Part shown: piece after piece, positions 1 to 8,061 of the stretch | Position numbering within the stretch: position 1 is the stretch's first letter | How the letters are laid out: each line of letters begins with the position of its first letter | Assembly (NCBI RefSeq): GCF_014451325.2 | Contig: NZ_JACSCH020000006.1 | Span: 186,001-250,000, forward strand | Direction: 5' to 3' | From: Streptomyces sp. CB02980 | GTDB taxonomy: Bacteria > Actinomycetota > Actinomycetes > Streptomycetales > Streptomycetaceae | Length of the DNA stretch: 64,000 bases | Translations under genes and position numbers: made by a program | Notes under the pieces: model-generated | What the model was told of the DNA's origin: nothing | Seen by the model: the letters and a program-made list of their open reading frames with translations, nothing else | Databases searched by the model: none

Positions 1-1
1 C

Positions 2-214
2 GCGGTCGACTACTTCGAGAACAGCGGCCTGCCGTTCGTCATCGCCCTCAACGGCTTCGACGGCAGCCAGCCCTACCAGCCCGAGGAGGTCCGCGAGGCC
101 CTCCAGATCGGTCCGGACACCCCCATCATCACCACCGACGCCCGGCACCGCGCCGACGCCAAGAGCGCGCTCATCACGCTTGTCGAGCACGCCCTCATGG
201 CCCGCCTGCGGTAG
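2..214 (+). CDS. Conservon-type small GTPase (CvnD/MglA-like), C-terminal part
   Basis: Only the last 70 codons lie in the window; the gene begins upstream. The visible protein starts AVDYFENSGLPFVIALNGFD and ends EHALMARLR. The ALNGFD stretch fits the N-K-x-D type guanine-specificity region of the MglA-like GTPases that close Streptomyces conservon operons (histidine-kinase-like protein, roadblock protein, DUF742 protein, GTPase). These GTPases are thought to act at the membrane with the sensor-like CvnA. The accB/accE neighbours match the position of the cvn1 conservon in S. coelicolor as I recall it. A strong hairpin follows 24 bases after the stop. The N-terminal P-loop cannot be checked here. 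Confidence 0.75.
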   Translation, partial: AVDYFENSGLPFVIALNGFDGSQPYQPEEVREALQIGPDTPIITTDARHRADAKSALITLVEHALMARLR

Positions 215-238
215 CTGTCCCCCGGCGCCCCGTACCGA

Positions 239-270
239 AAGGCCGCGTTCCCCGTCGGGGACGCGGCCTT
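239..270. terminator. Hairpin terminator after the conservon gene
   Basis: A perfect 10-bp stem (AAGGCCGCGT with ACGCGGCCTT) continues inward with CCCC-GTC-GGGG. It lies just after the stop of the GTPase gene and could stop transcription on either strand. No long T tract follows, as is common in Streptomyces. Confidence 0.75.
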
Positions 271-365
271 CGGCGTGTGCCAGGGTCCTCTGCGGCGTAC
301 CCGCCAAGGCCCTGTACGGCGCGTCAGGGCCCCAGAACGGTGCGTGAGGGCCTGAACGCACGAAA

Positions 366-402
366 GAGGGCCGGAACCCGGTGATACCGGGTTCCGGCCC
401 TC
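366..402. terminator. Long perfect hairpin terminator after accE
   Basis: A 17-bp perfect stem with a 3-base GAT loop sits 9 bases past the accE stop codon (minus strand). It faces the conservon terminator, so the two convergent units are separated by back-to-back hairpins. Confidence 0.85.
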
Positions 403-411
403 CTCGGTCGC

Positions 412-615
412 TCAGCGCCAGCTGTGCGGCGCGCGGAAGCCGTGCTCGCGCTCCAGGCGGCGCCAGCCGGCCGTGGTGCGGCCGCGGTGGCCCGCGGCGG
501 TGTCCTCGTCGGACCGGGCGGCGGCACGGGCGAGCAGGACGGCCGTGATGGCCGCCAGCTCCTCGGGGTCGGCGTGGCCCTTCTCGACACGGAGAAGGTT
601 GGCAGGGGTTGTCAC
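412..615 (-). CDS. accE: Acyl-CoA carboxylase epsilon subunit AccE
   Basis: A 67-residue protein starting VTTPANLLRVEKGHADPEEL and ending in the basic tail RLEREHGFRAPHSWR. It is the small actinobacterial epsilon subunit that binds the carboxyltransferase (beta) hexamer and stimulates acetyl/propionyl-CoA carboxylase activity. The family signature is the N-terminal hydrophobic RVEKG(H)ADPEELAA segment and the C-terminal W/R-rich tail. The GTG start at 615 has an AGGAG box 6-10 bases upstream and lies 14 bases downstream of the accB stop, so the two genes are cotranscribed. It supplies malonyl-CoA and methylmalonyl-CoA for fatty acid and polyketide synthesis. The symbol accE rather than pccE follows from the partner accB. 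Confidence 0.88.
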   Translation of the reverse strand: MTTPANLLRVEKGHADPEELAAITAVLLARAAARSDEDTAAGHRGRTTAGWRRLEREHGFRAPHSWR

Positions 616-629
616 GTGGATGACTCCTC

Positions 630-2213
630 TTACTGAGGCGGGTTGCCGTGCTTGCGGGACGGCAGGTCGGCGTGCTTGGTGCGGAGCATCGCGAGGGACC
701 TGATGAGCACCTGTCGGGTGTCGGCGGGGTCGATGACGTCGTCGACCAGGCCGCGCTCCGCCGCGTAGTACGGGTGCATCAGCTCGGCCTTGTACTCCTT
801 GACCATGCGGGCTCGCATGGCCTCGGGGTCCTCGGCCTCCGCGATCTGCTTGCGGAAGATCACGTTGGCGGCGCCCTCGGCGCCCATGACCGCGATTTCG
901 TTGGTGGGCCAGGCGTACGTCAGGTCGGCGCCGATGGACTGGGAGTCCATGACGATGTACGCGCCGCCGTAGGCCTTGCGCAGGATCAGGGAGATCCGGG
1001 GCACGGTCGCGTTGCAGTACGCGTACAGCAGCTTCGCGCCGTGCCTGATGATTCCACCGTGCTCCTGATCGACGCCCGGCAGGAAGCCGGGTACGTCCAG
1101 AAGGGTGATGATCGGAATGTTGAAGGCGTCGCACATCTGCACGAAGCGGGCGGCCTTCTCGGAGGCCTCGATGTCGAGGACACCGGCCAGCGTCTGCGGC
1201 TGGTTGGCGACGATGCCGACGACCTGGCCGTCGAGGCGGGCGAGCGCGCAGATGATGTTGCGGGCCCAGCGCTCGTGGATCTCCAGGTAGTCGCCGTCGT
1301 CGACGAGCTCCTCGATGACCTTGTGCATGTCGTACGGACGGTTGCCGTCGGCCGGGACCAGGTCGAGCAGGACCTCGGAGCGGCGGTCCGCCGGGTCCTC
1401 GGAGGCGACGGTCGGCGGGTTCTCGCGGTTGTTCTGCGGGAGCATCGACAGGAGGTAGCGGACCTCCGCGATGCAGGTCTCCTCGTCGTCGTACGCGAAG
1501 TGGGAGACACCGGAGACACCCGCGTGGACATCGGCGCCGCCGAGGCCGTTCTGGGTGATCTCCTCGCCGGTGACCGCCTTCACGACGTCCGGTCCGGTGA
1601 TGAACATCTGCGAGGTCTCGCGGACCATGAAGACGAAGTCCGTCAGCGCCGGGCTGTAGGCCGCGCCGCCGGCGCACGGGCCGAGCATCACCGAGATCTG
1701 CGGGATGACACCGCTCGCGCGGGTGTTGCGCTGGAAGATGCCGCCGTAGCCGGCGAGCGCCGAGACGCCCTCCTGGATACGGGCGCCCGCGCCGTCGTTC
1801 AGGGAGACCAGCGGGGCACCGGCCGCGATGGCCATGTCCATGATCTTGTGGATCTTCGTCGCGTGGGCCTCGCCCAGCGCGCCGCCGAAGATCCGGAAGT
1901 CGTGCGCGTAGACGAAGACCGTCCGGCCCTCGACCGTGCCCCATCCGGTGATCACACCGTCGGTGTACGGCTTCTTCGCCTCCAGGCCGAAGCCCTGGGC
2001 GCGGTGCCGGCGGAGCTGCTCGACCTCGCTGAAGGAACCAGGATCGAGCAGCAGCTCGATGCGTTCGCGCGCCGTCAGCTTGCCCTTCGCGTGCTGGGCC
2101 TCGGTCGCGCGGTCACTCGGGCCGCGGAGGGCCTGCTCGCGCAGGACGTGCAGCTCGGCCACTCGGCCACGGGCGTCAGCGGGCTCGCTCGGGATCTGGT
2201 CCACAACGGTCAT
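630..2213 (-). CDS. accB: Acetyl/propionyl-CoA carboxylase, carboxyltransferase beta subunit
   Basis: A 527-residue crotonase-fold carboxyltransferase. It carries the two halves typical of the family, with GGAAYSPALTDFVFM in the N-terminal half and the GGAYIVM / GADLTYAWPTNEIAVMGAEGAAN region in the C-terminal half. It transfers CO2 from biotin on the alpha subunit to acetyl-CoA or propionyl-CoA. Counting back from the C terminus places Ile at residue 420 in GGAYI. Published work on the S. coelicolor enzymes identified Ile420 in AccB and Asp422 in PccB as the residue controlling acetyl versus propionyl use, so this looks like the AccB type. The start MTVVDQ matches the family length. The biotinylated alpha subunit is not in the window. 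Upstream bases 2214-2430 hold the promoter region but no clear consensus. Confidence 0.92.
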   Translation of the reverse strand: MTVVDQIPSEPADARGRVAELHVLREQALRGPSDRATEAQHAKGKLTARERIELLLDPGSFSEVEQLRRHRAQGFGLEAKKPYTDGVITGWGTVEGRTVFVYAHDFRIFGGALGEAHATKIHKIMDMAIAAGAPLVSLNDGAGARIQEGVSALAGYGGIFQRNTRASGVIPQISVMLGPCAGGAAYSPALTDFVFMVRETSQMFITGPDVVKAVTGEEITQNGLGGADVHAGVSGVSHFAYDDEETCIAEVRYLLSMLPQNNRENPPTVASEDPADRRSEVLLDLVPADGNRPYDMHKVIEELVDDGDYLEIHERWARNIICALARLDGQVVGIVANQPQTLAGVLDIEASEKAARFVQMCDAFNIPIITLLDVPGFLPGVDQEHGGIIRHGAKLLYAYCNATVPRISLILRKAYGGAYIVMDSQSIGADLTYAWPTNEIAVMGAEGAANVIFRKQIAEAEDPEAMRARMVKEYKAELMHPYYAAERGLVDDVIDPADTRQVLIRSLAMLRTKHADLPSRKHGNPPQ

Positions 2214-2446
2214 GTACCGACCCTACGAAGTCGGACAAGAAAACCCCGCCGTCGACTCCGTACAGTCTCCCGTGTCGATTCCTGGTGGGGCTGGACAGAA
2301 CGACGAACTGTTCAGCACGAGTCAACAGTCAGGTACCCCTCGTGTTTGTAGGGGTTCAACATAGACCTCGGTGGGCCCGGATTCGTCGGCCCCTCGCCGG
2401 CCCCTCGTCTGCCCTACTCGCCCACAAGGTAGCCCATGGCGGCGAA

Positions 2447-2476
2447 GGGCCCGCGACCCCGAAGGGTCGCGGGCCC
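2447..2476. terminator. Hairpin terminator after the GH101 gene
   Basis: A 13-bp perfect GC stem (GGGCCCGCGACCC with its complement) around a CGAA tetraloop lies 16 bases past the stop of the minus-strand glycosidase gene. Confidence 0.82.
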
Positions 2477-2492
2477 GTGTCCCGCCCCGCGG

Positions 2493-5400
2493 TCAGCCTC
2501 CGCAGTGGAAGCGGGCGCCGCCCCAGTCCGCGTGGTCGTTTCCGTTGCCGTCGCCGCCGTCGGAGACCACCAGATCGACCCAGGTGGCGCCGGTCACGTC
2601 GGCGGTGAGCGGCCAGGCGGCGTCCGTGGCCCTGAGGACCGGGGATTTCACCCGCTCGGCGCCGTCGGCGAGGACGCTGAACTGGACGGTGCCCCGGCTG
2701 GTCTGGACGTCGTCCACCCCGACCTCGGCGGTGAGCGAGGTGCAGCGGCCGCCCAGGTAGTAGCGGACCTTCGCCGGTGCGTGGCTGCCCAGGCCCTTGG
2801 CGTACGTCACTCCCCCGATCCGCAGCGGGGAGCCGTCGCCGGTGCCGGTCTCACCGTTGGAGAGGTCGCGCTCGACGGGGCCCCAGCCGTTGGTGGCCGA
2901 GGTCCAGTCGAGGTCGCTGGCCCAGCTGTCGGCGGTGGGCGGCGGGGGCAGCGTACGGACGGTGGTGGCGGCGGTGAGCTTCCGCTCCCCTTCCCCGAGG
3001 GCGTACGTGAGGGAGGCGGCCAGGCTGTACGGCCGGTAGGCCGCGTCCACCGGGGGCGTCACCTGCCAGGTGGCGGTGGCCTTCCCGCCCGGTGCGACGG
3101 TGCCGAGGGTGACGGGCGCGGCCGGTTCGGCGGTCCAGCCCGTCGGGAGGGTGAGCTCGGCCCGGGCGCCGGAGACGTCGGTGGCCTCGTCGTTGCCGAA
3201 GGTGGCCGTCACCTGGTTCGGGCGGCCGGGCTCCAGGGTCTCGGGCGCGGTGACGGTGAGCGTGCCGCAGGCGGCGCGCTCGGTCGCCGGGCCGAGGTCG
3301 GTGACGGTGAAGGCGTCGAGGACGAAGTCGGCGCCGTCCGGGGCGTCACCGCGCTTGCGCAGCCCGGTCCAGGTGTCGCCGCAGCCGGCGGTGACGGTCT
3401 CGGAGAAGTGCCCGCTGTCCCTCTGCTGTCCGATCGTGGTGCGGCGGGTCTCCACGGAGGTCCCGTTCGTCCGGTCGTAGCCGGTGATCCACTCGTACGC
3501 GCCCGCGTGGCTCGACCGGTAGTCGTACTCGACGCGGTAGGTGCGGCCGTCCTTCATGGGGACCGTCCAGGGCGCGGTCCGGTAGACGAGTCCGCTGTTC
3601 TCGTCGTGGGACTTGAGGGACTCGGCGCCGCCGATGACGTCGTCGATCAGCTTCCCGTTCCAGCCGGCCTGGGTGTAGGGGGCGTGGAGCTGGGCGATGT
3701 GGGTGCGCGGGTCGGTCGTACCGCCCGCGTCACCCTTGAGGAAGGGGCCCCAGCCCTGGTCGACGGCCTCGAAGTCCTCGTACACCACGGTCCCGGCCCT
3801 GGTGGCGGGGGCGTTGGCGACGATCCGGACGTCGTCGATCCGGACGGTGGCGTCGCTGCCGCTCGCGGCCTGGATCCTCAGTGCGGTGCCGCCGTGGCGC
3901 GGGGCGGTGAAGGTGACCTTGGCGCGCTGGAAGCGGGTGCCGTTCCAGTCGGAGGCGGCGACCCGGTCCTGGAGCGAGGACCGCTCGACGGTCACGGACT
4001 GCCCGCCGGCGGAGAGGGTGGTGGGCCGGGTGGCTCCGGGCTGGACCTCGATCAGGGCGGAGGCGGTGTACCGCTTGCCCGGGGTGAGGCCGGTGATCCG
4101 CTGGCCGACCGAGGCGGTGGCGGTGCCGGAGAGCTTCGCGCTGTTGCGGCCCTGCTCGTCGGTGTCACGGGCGACGGTGCCGGTCCTGGTCCAGGCTCCG
4201 AGCCTCGCGTCGTTGAAGCCGGGGTCCTTCACCGGGGTGCCCTGGCCCCACTTCGGGGCAGGCTGCGCGGGGGCGCGGTCGGGGTGGAGGACGTAGGGCT
4301 GTCCGGCGACGGCGTCGAGGGTGATCTTCCCGCCGGTGGGCCGCAGGGTGGCGGTCTTCACGCGCCCGTTGTCGGTGAGCTTGTAGACCGTGTAGGAGCG
4401 GGTGCCGGCCGGGACGGACCAACTGGTGGTGCCGCCCGACTTGTTGTAGTGGTAGAGCTTCTTTCCGCCGTCCCAGGGCAGCAGGTAGGTCTCGCCGTCG
4501 AGGACCTTGCGGCCGTCCTCGTAGAAGGTGCGGCGGCCGTCCTCGACGGTGCCGCGGACTCCGCCGGTGAAGGTGATGTCGTTGCCGTCCCAGCGGGTGA
4601 TCCGCTGCTGCTGGAGGTACTTGGCGGGCAGGTTCCGCTGCCAGATGTTGGCGGTGAAGTCGTTCCAGTCGGTCTCGCCGGTCCAGCCCTCGAAGTCGAC
4701 GAGGGCGGTCTGGCCGAGGACCGGGTGGTTGTTCCAGACGTCCTTCTCGCCGTTGCGGATGAAGCGCACGATCTGCGAGTTGAGGCCCTTGTTGGTGGCG
4801 CCGCCGTAGTCGAGGTCGTTGGCCCAGTGGGACCAGAGGGTGGCCCGCTCGAACTTCTCGGACCACTCGGTGGCCACGTTCCAGCCCTGCGCCTGGACGG
4901 CCCTCATCGTCTCGTCGGCGATCCAGCCGTGGGTGTAGTAGACGTCGATGTAGAGGGTGGAGAGGTTGCGGTCGGTCTCGTCGCGCAGCTGCTGGAAGCG
5001 GCGGGCGAGGTCACCGCTGTTGATGTCGCGGCGCTGGTCGATGTAGTAGCTCTGGTTGAGCCAGTTCCAGCCGGGCTTCGTCCTGTCGACGAGGGTCTCG
5101 CTGAAGTTCTTCGCCTCGGGGTACGACTCGGTGGCGTTGACGTGGACGCCGAAGTCCGCGCCCCACTTCCGGCCCTCCTTGAGGAGGACGTTGAGGTCGG
5201 TGAGGCCGCCGGCCCGCTTGTTGTAGTTGCCGCCGTAGTCGGGGTGGGCGGAGTCGTGGCCCTCGGAGCCGTACCCCTTGAGCAGCGCGAACTGGCCGAG
5301 TCCGTCGGTGGAGAGCGAGATCCGCTTGACGTCGTCGAGGGTGCGCAGGAAGGGGTGGGTGGCCTGCGAGGCGAAGTTGAACGGGATGTGGGCGACGACC

Positions 5401-6413
5401 CGGTCGGGGGTGTCCTCGCTGCCCGGGGCCTTGATCCCGATCGTACGGAAGGCGACGGCGCCGTCCTGCCAGTCGGTGGTGCCGTCGGCGTTGGCGTCGG
5501 GGGTGACGACGACCTTGGCCCAGGGCAGGCCGTCGCCGCTCGCGGGCTTCGGGGCGCCTTCGCCGCGGTAGGTCCACTGGCCGGACCAGACGCCGACACG
5601 GGTCTCGGTGCCGGCGGCGGTGGTCTGCCTGCGGGCCTGGTGCCAGAAGCGGGCGCCGTCACGGGCGGAGGCGCCGGTGGGCTTGTCGTAGCTGGAGTTG
5701 GACTCGACGGCGGCGGCGAGCCGCCCGGTGCTGACGATCGCGTAGCTCGCGCCCACCGGGTCGGCCTCGGCGGCGGTCGCGTCGGTGACCTGGGCGAAGA
5801 CATCGGCGGTACGGGTGGAGTCCGGGTCGAGCCGGGTGAAGGCGGTCGCGGCGCCGGCGTCCGAGGAACCGACGGAGACCAGGTCGTGGCCGGGTATGTC
5901 GAGGGTGCCGATCCGGAAGCCCTCGGTGTCGCGGACGGCGGTCACGCGGAACGCGGTGGCCCGCCCGTCGACGCTCAGCCGCGCGTCGATCTCGACGCCC
6001 GGCAGGTCGGGGAAGGTGAGGGTGTACGCGGCGGAGGACCCGGTCAGGACGGGGGCGCCCTTGGCCCGGACGGCACGGGCGGTGCCGTTGAGGACGATCT
6101 GCGTGACCGGGGCCGTACTGCCGAGGAGGCGGGCGCCGCTCGCGCGGTCGGTGTACGAGAGGACGCGGGGGAAGTCCTCGGCGACGGCCACGGAGAGCTG
6201 ACGGGAGGCGATGACGGGGCCGTCGGCGGCCGCGGTGTCGGCGCCCGCCGTGTCGGTGGCCGCCGTGTCGGTGGCCGCGGGGACGGCTGCCGCGCCCCCG
6301 GCCGTGGCTCCCTCGGCCAGGGCGGGCCCGGCCAGGGCGAACACGGCGGAGGAAGCGACGGCGAGCGCACAGGCCGCACGGATTCTTCGCGAAGGGGGGA
6401 GGGACATGCGCAC
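2493..6413 (-). CDS. Secreted endo-alpha-N-acetylgalactosaminidase (GH101) with NPCBM domain
   Basis: A 1306-residue exported protein. Residues 1-33 form a signal peptide ending ALAEG. Residues about 60-330 are the N-terminal beta domain and about 330-640 the catalytic TIM barrel. GH101 motifs are visible: LYIDVYYTHGW with Asp490 as the likely nucleophile, and GWNVATEW with Glu516 as the likely acid/base, then ANDLDYGG and TNKGLNSQIVRFIRN. Residues about 640-730 are the following beta domain, 730-1000 galactose-binding-like modules, about 1000-1150 an NEW3-like segment, and about 1155-1306 an NPCBM module ending WGGARFHCGG. GH101 enzymes release core-1 Gal-GalNAc from Ser/Thr of mucin-type O-glycoproteins. 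Active-site assignment is by motif alignment to the pneumococcal enzyme from memory. It stands alone between core genes and is probably accessory. Confidence 0.88.
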   Translation of the reverse strand: MRMSLPPSRRIRAACALAVASSAVFALAGPALAEGATAGGAAAVPAATDTAATDTAGADTAAADGPVIASRQLSVAVAEDFPRVLSYTDRASGARLLGSTAPVTQIVLNGTARAVRAKGAPVLTGSSAAYTLTFPDLPGVEIDARLSVDGRATAFRVTAVRDTEGFRIGTLDIPGHDLVSVGSSDAGAATAFTRLDPDSTRTADVFAQVTDATAAEADPVGASYAIVSTGRLAAAVESNSSYDKPTGASARDGARFWHQARRQTTAAGTETRVGVWSGQWTYRGEGAPKPASGDGLPWAKVVVTPDANADGTTDWQDGAVAFRTIGIKAPGSEDTPDRVVAHIPFNFASQATHPFLRTLDDVKRISLSTDGLGQFALLKGYGSEGHDSAHPDYGGNYNKRAGGLTDLNVLLKEGRKWGADFGVHVNATESYPEAKNFSETLVDRTKPGWNWLNQSYYIDQRRDINSGDLARRFQQLRDETDRNLSTLYIDVYYTHGWIADETMRAVQAQGWNVATEWSEKFERATLWSHWANDLDYGGATNKGLNSQIVRFIRNGEKDVWNNHPVLGQTALVDFEGWTGETDWNDFTANIWQRNLPAKYLQQQRITRWDGNDITFTGGVRGTVEDGRRTFYEDGRKVLDGETYLLPWDGGKKLYHYNKSGGTTSWSVPAGTRSYTVYKLTDNGRVKTATLRPTGGKITLDAVAGQPYVLHPDRAPAQPAPKWGQGTPVKDPGFNDARLGAWTRTGTVARDTDEQGRNSAKLSGTATASVGQRITGLTPGKRYTASALIEVQPGATRPTTLSAGGQSVTVERSSLQDRVAASDWNGTRFQRAKVTFTAPRHGGTALRIQAASGSDATVRIDDVRIVANAPATRAGTVVYEDFEAVDQGWGPFLKGDAGGTTDPRTHIAQLHAPYTQAGWNGKLIDDVIGGAESLKSHDENSGLVYRTAPWTVPMKDGRTYRVEYDYRSSHAGAYEWITGYDRTNGTSVETRRTTIGQQRDSGHFSETVTAGCGDTWTGLRKRGDAPDGADFVLDAFTVTDLGPATERAACGTLTVTAPETLEPGRPNQVTATFGNDEATDVSGARAELTLPTGWTAEPAAPVTLGTVAPGGKATATWQVTPPVDAAYRPYSLAASLTYALGEGERKLTAATTVRTLPPPPTADSWASDLDWTSATNGWGPVERDLSNGETGTGDGSPLRIGGVTYAKGLGSHAPAKVRYYLGGRCTSLTAEVGVDDVQTSRGTVQFSVLADGAERVKSPVLRATDAAWPLTADVTGATWVDLVVSDGGDGNGNDHADWGGARFHCGG

Positions 6414-6539
6414 TAGTTGGCCCCCGCCCCGGCGGCACCGTCAACGAGATCGCGCCGCGCGGGCCCCTCCAGTCCAAGAACCCCCTTCGGTTAGTCCAAG
6501 TGACCGCCGAAGAGGGCTCTTTCGGACCGGAACCGCCGG

Positions 6540-7049
6540 TCAGCAGCCGCCGCAGTTGTAGAAGGTCACGTCCCAGTGGTTGCCCTCGTCGGCGTAGACG
6601 TTGCCCGCGCCGGACTTCCACTGCGGGGCGCCGTCACCGCGTACACCGATGTACGTGAACGTGTTCTTCACGTAGTTGGTGACGCAGGTGGCCTTGCCGA
6701 AGTCGAGCTTGTAGCCGTTCCAGTGGGAGTACGTGCCGCTCGCGTGGCCGGTCTCGGTGCCGCCGGTGATGTTGAGGGCGCAGCCGCTGGCGCTCCTCAG
6801 GGTCTGGGCGCCCTGGGCGGTGGCCAGGTTGAGCTGGTCGAAGGACGTACACGTGGCGACGTTGCGGTTGGAGCAGCCGCCGGACGAGGACCAGGTGATC
6901 CCGGAGGACCGGAACATCGAGGTCGCGGTGGCGTGGCTGATCTTCGTGACGGCGTGGGCCTCGCCCGCGGCGGTGAGGACGCCGACGCCCGGCGCGAAGA
7001 GCGCGCCGAGGACGAGGGCGAGGGCGGTGAGGACGGAGCGGAGCTTCAT
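6540..7049 (-). CDS. Small secreted Cys-rich protein with M15-peptidase-like zinc motif
   Basis: A 169-residue protein with a signal peptide (about residues 1-33, cleaved after GEAHA). The mature part has six cysteines (59, 67, 90, 122, 166, 169) and ends YNCGGC, so disulfide bonds are likely. The stretch SHWNGYKLDF puts His109, Gly112 and Asp116 in the H-x2-G-x3-D spacing of M15 D-Ala-D-Ala peptidases. NHWDVTF near the end gives His158-Trp, as in their third zinc ligand. This suggests a cell-wall-directed metallopeptidase or a protein with that fold. That is my inference, and the family is usually annotated as hypothetical. The start has a GGAGG-type box (CAGCAGGAGGCAACCCC before ATG). Confidence 0.6.
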   Translation of the reverse strand: MKLRSVLTALALVLGALFAPGVGVLTAAGEAHAVTKISHATATSMFRSSGITWSSSGGCSNRNVATCTSFDQLNLATAQGAQTLRSASGCALNITGGTETGHASGTYSHWNGYKLDFGKATCVTNYVKNTFTYIGVRGDGAPQWKSGAGNVYADEGNHWDVTFYNCGGC

Positions 7050-7216
7050 GGGGTTGCCTCCTGCTGGTGACCGTGACGGTGGGGACGGTTGTGCAGGTGG
7101 TGCTCTGGTGCTCTGGCGCTCTTCGCGCAGGGAGATGGTGCCGCAGTTCTACGCGCGTCCGCCAGAGGGCGTCGGCACCCTGGCGGCACCGTTCGGGTGA
7201 ACATCTTCCAGAGATG

Positions 7217-7266
7217 TTGAAAGTTGAACGGAATGCGTCTACAGTCATTCTCGTTGAAGGTTCAAC
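7217..7266 (+). promoter_or_regulatory. YceI promoter with palindromic operator over the start site
   Basis: TTGAAA at 7217-7222 and TACAGT at 7240-7245 are 17 bases apart, a good vegetative promoter. Just downstream, GTTGAA-GG-TTCAAC (7253-7266) is a dyad with perfect 6-bp arms placed over the expected transcription start. Two further GTTGAA units overlap the -35 box (7216 and 7223). This layout suits a repressor, possibly of MarR type, since YceI genes of actinobacteria are often MarR-controlled. No such regulator gene is adjacent. Confidence 0.65.
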
Positions 7267-7308
7267 AAGAACCGGTCGACACACATCCCGATCAAGGAGC
7301 TGTCAGTC

Positions 7309-7920
7309 ATGGGTATCTTCAACCGCAAGAGCAACGAGTCCGCCGTCGCCGTCGCCACCCTCCCCGTGGACCCGGCCCTGACCGCCCTGACCGGCGACTA
7401 CGCCATCGACCCGGCGCACAGCAGCATCGGTTTCACCGTCCGTCACGCCATGGTCACCAACGTCCGCGGCACCTTCGCCGAGCACGAGGGCGTCCTGACG
7501 CTGGACGGCGCGAACCCGGACGCCTCCACCGCCTCGATCGACGTCAAGATCGCCTCGATCGACACCGGCATCGCGGACCGCGACGGCCACCTGCGCAGCG
7601 GCGACTTCTTCGACGCCGAGCAGTTCCCGCTCATGACGTTCCGCTCCCTGCACGCCCAGCAGCTGGGCGGCGACAAGTACCGGGTCACCGGCGACCTGAC
7701 CATCAAGGACGTCACGAAGCCGCTCGCGATCGACCTGGAGTTCAACGGCTCCGCGACGGACGTGTACGGCAACGAGCGCGTCGGCTTCGAGGGCTCCGCC
7801 GAGATCCTGCGCTCCGACTGGGGCCTGACCTGGAACGCGGCCCTGGAGACCGGCGGCGTGATGGTCAGCGACAAGGTCAAGCTGAACTTCGACATCTCCG
7901 CGATCAAGAACGCCGCCTGA
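7309..7920 (+). CDS. YceI family lipocalin-like protein
   Basis: A 203-residue protein with the YceI pattern: YAIDPAHSSIGFTVRHAMVTNVRGTF at about 31-56, then the HLRSGDFFDAEQFPLMTF turn, and DLTIKDVTKPLAIDLEF later. YceI proteins form a lipocalin-like barrel that binds long isoprenoid or fatty acid-like ligands. They are linked to stress or to polyprenyl metabolism. There is no signal peptide here; the N terminus (MGIFNRKSNE) is cytoplasmic-looking, as in many actinobacterial members. An AAGGAG box at 7294-7299 fixes the start. The gene is probably monocistronic: a terminator follows. Confidence 0.88.
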   Translation: MGIFNRKSNESAVAVATLPVDPALTALTGDYAIDPAHSSIGFTVRHAMVTNVRGTFAEHEGVLTLDGANPDASTASIDVKIASIDTGIADRDGHLRSGDFFDAEQFPLMTFRSLHAQQLGGDKYRVTGDLTIKDVTKPLAIDLEFNGSATDVYGNERVGFEGSAEILRSDWGLTWNAALETGGVMVSDKVKLNFDISAIKNAA

Positions 7921-7993
7921 CCCTGAGCACCGGGCCTCAGCCCTGAGCCCGGGCCGCCCCCGGCCCCGAGCCCGACCCCGACGTCACACGAGC

Positions 7994-8027
7994 GCGCCCG
8001 CCCTCCGCAGCAGCGGAAGGCGGGCGC
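7994..8027. terminator. Bidirectional hairpin between yceI and the ankyrin gene
   Basis: A 15-bp stem with one mismatch (GCGCCCGCC-C-TCCGC against its complement) and an AGCA loop lies between two convergent genes, so it can serve both. Confidence 0.8.
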
Positions 8028-8061
8028 TCGGCGTTGCGCGCCGCTCGGCGTCGCGCGACCG

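Noticed and set aside
2436..6416. Long open frame of 1326 codons on the plus strand
   Set aside because: It is antisense to the GH101 gene, has Gly/Val/Ala-rich composition typical of high-GC shadow frames, and shows no domain.
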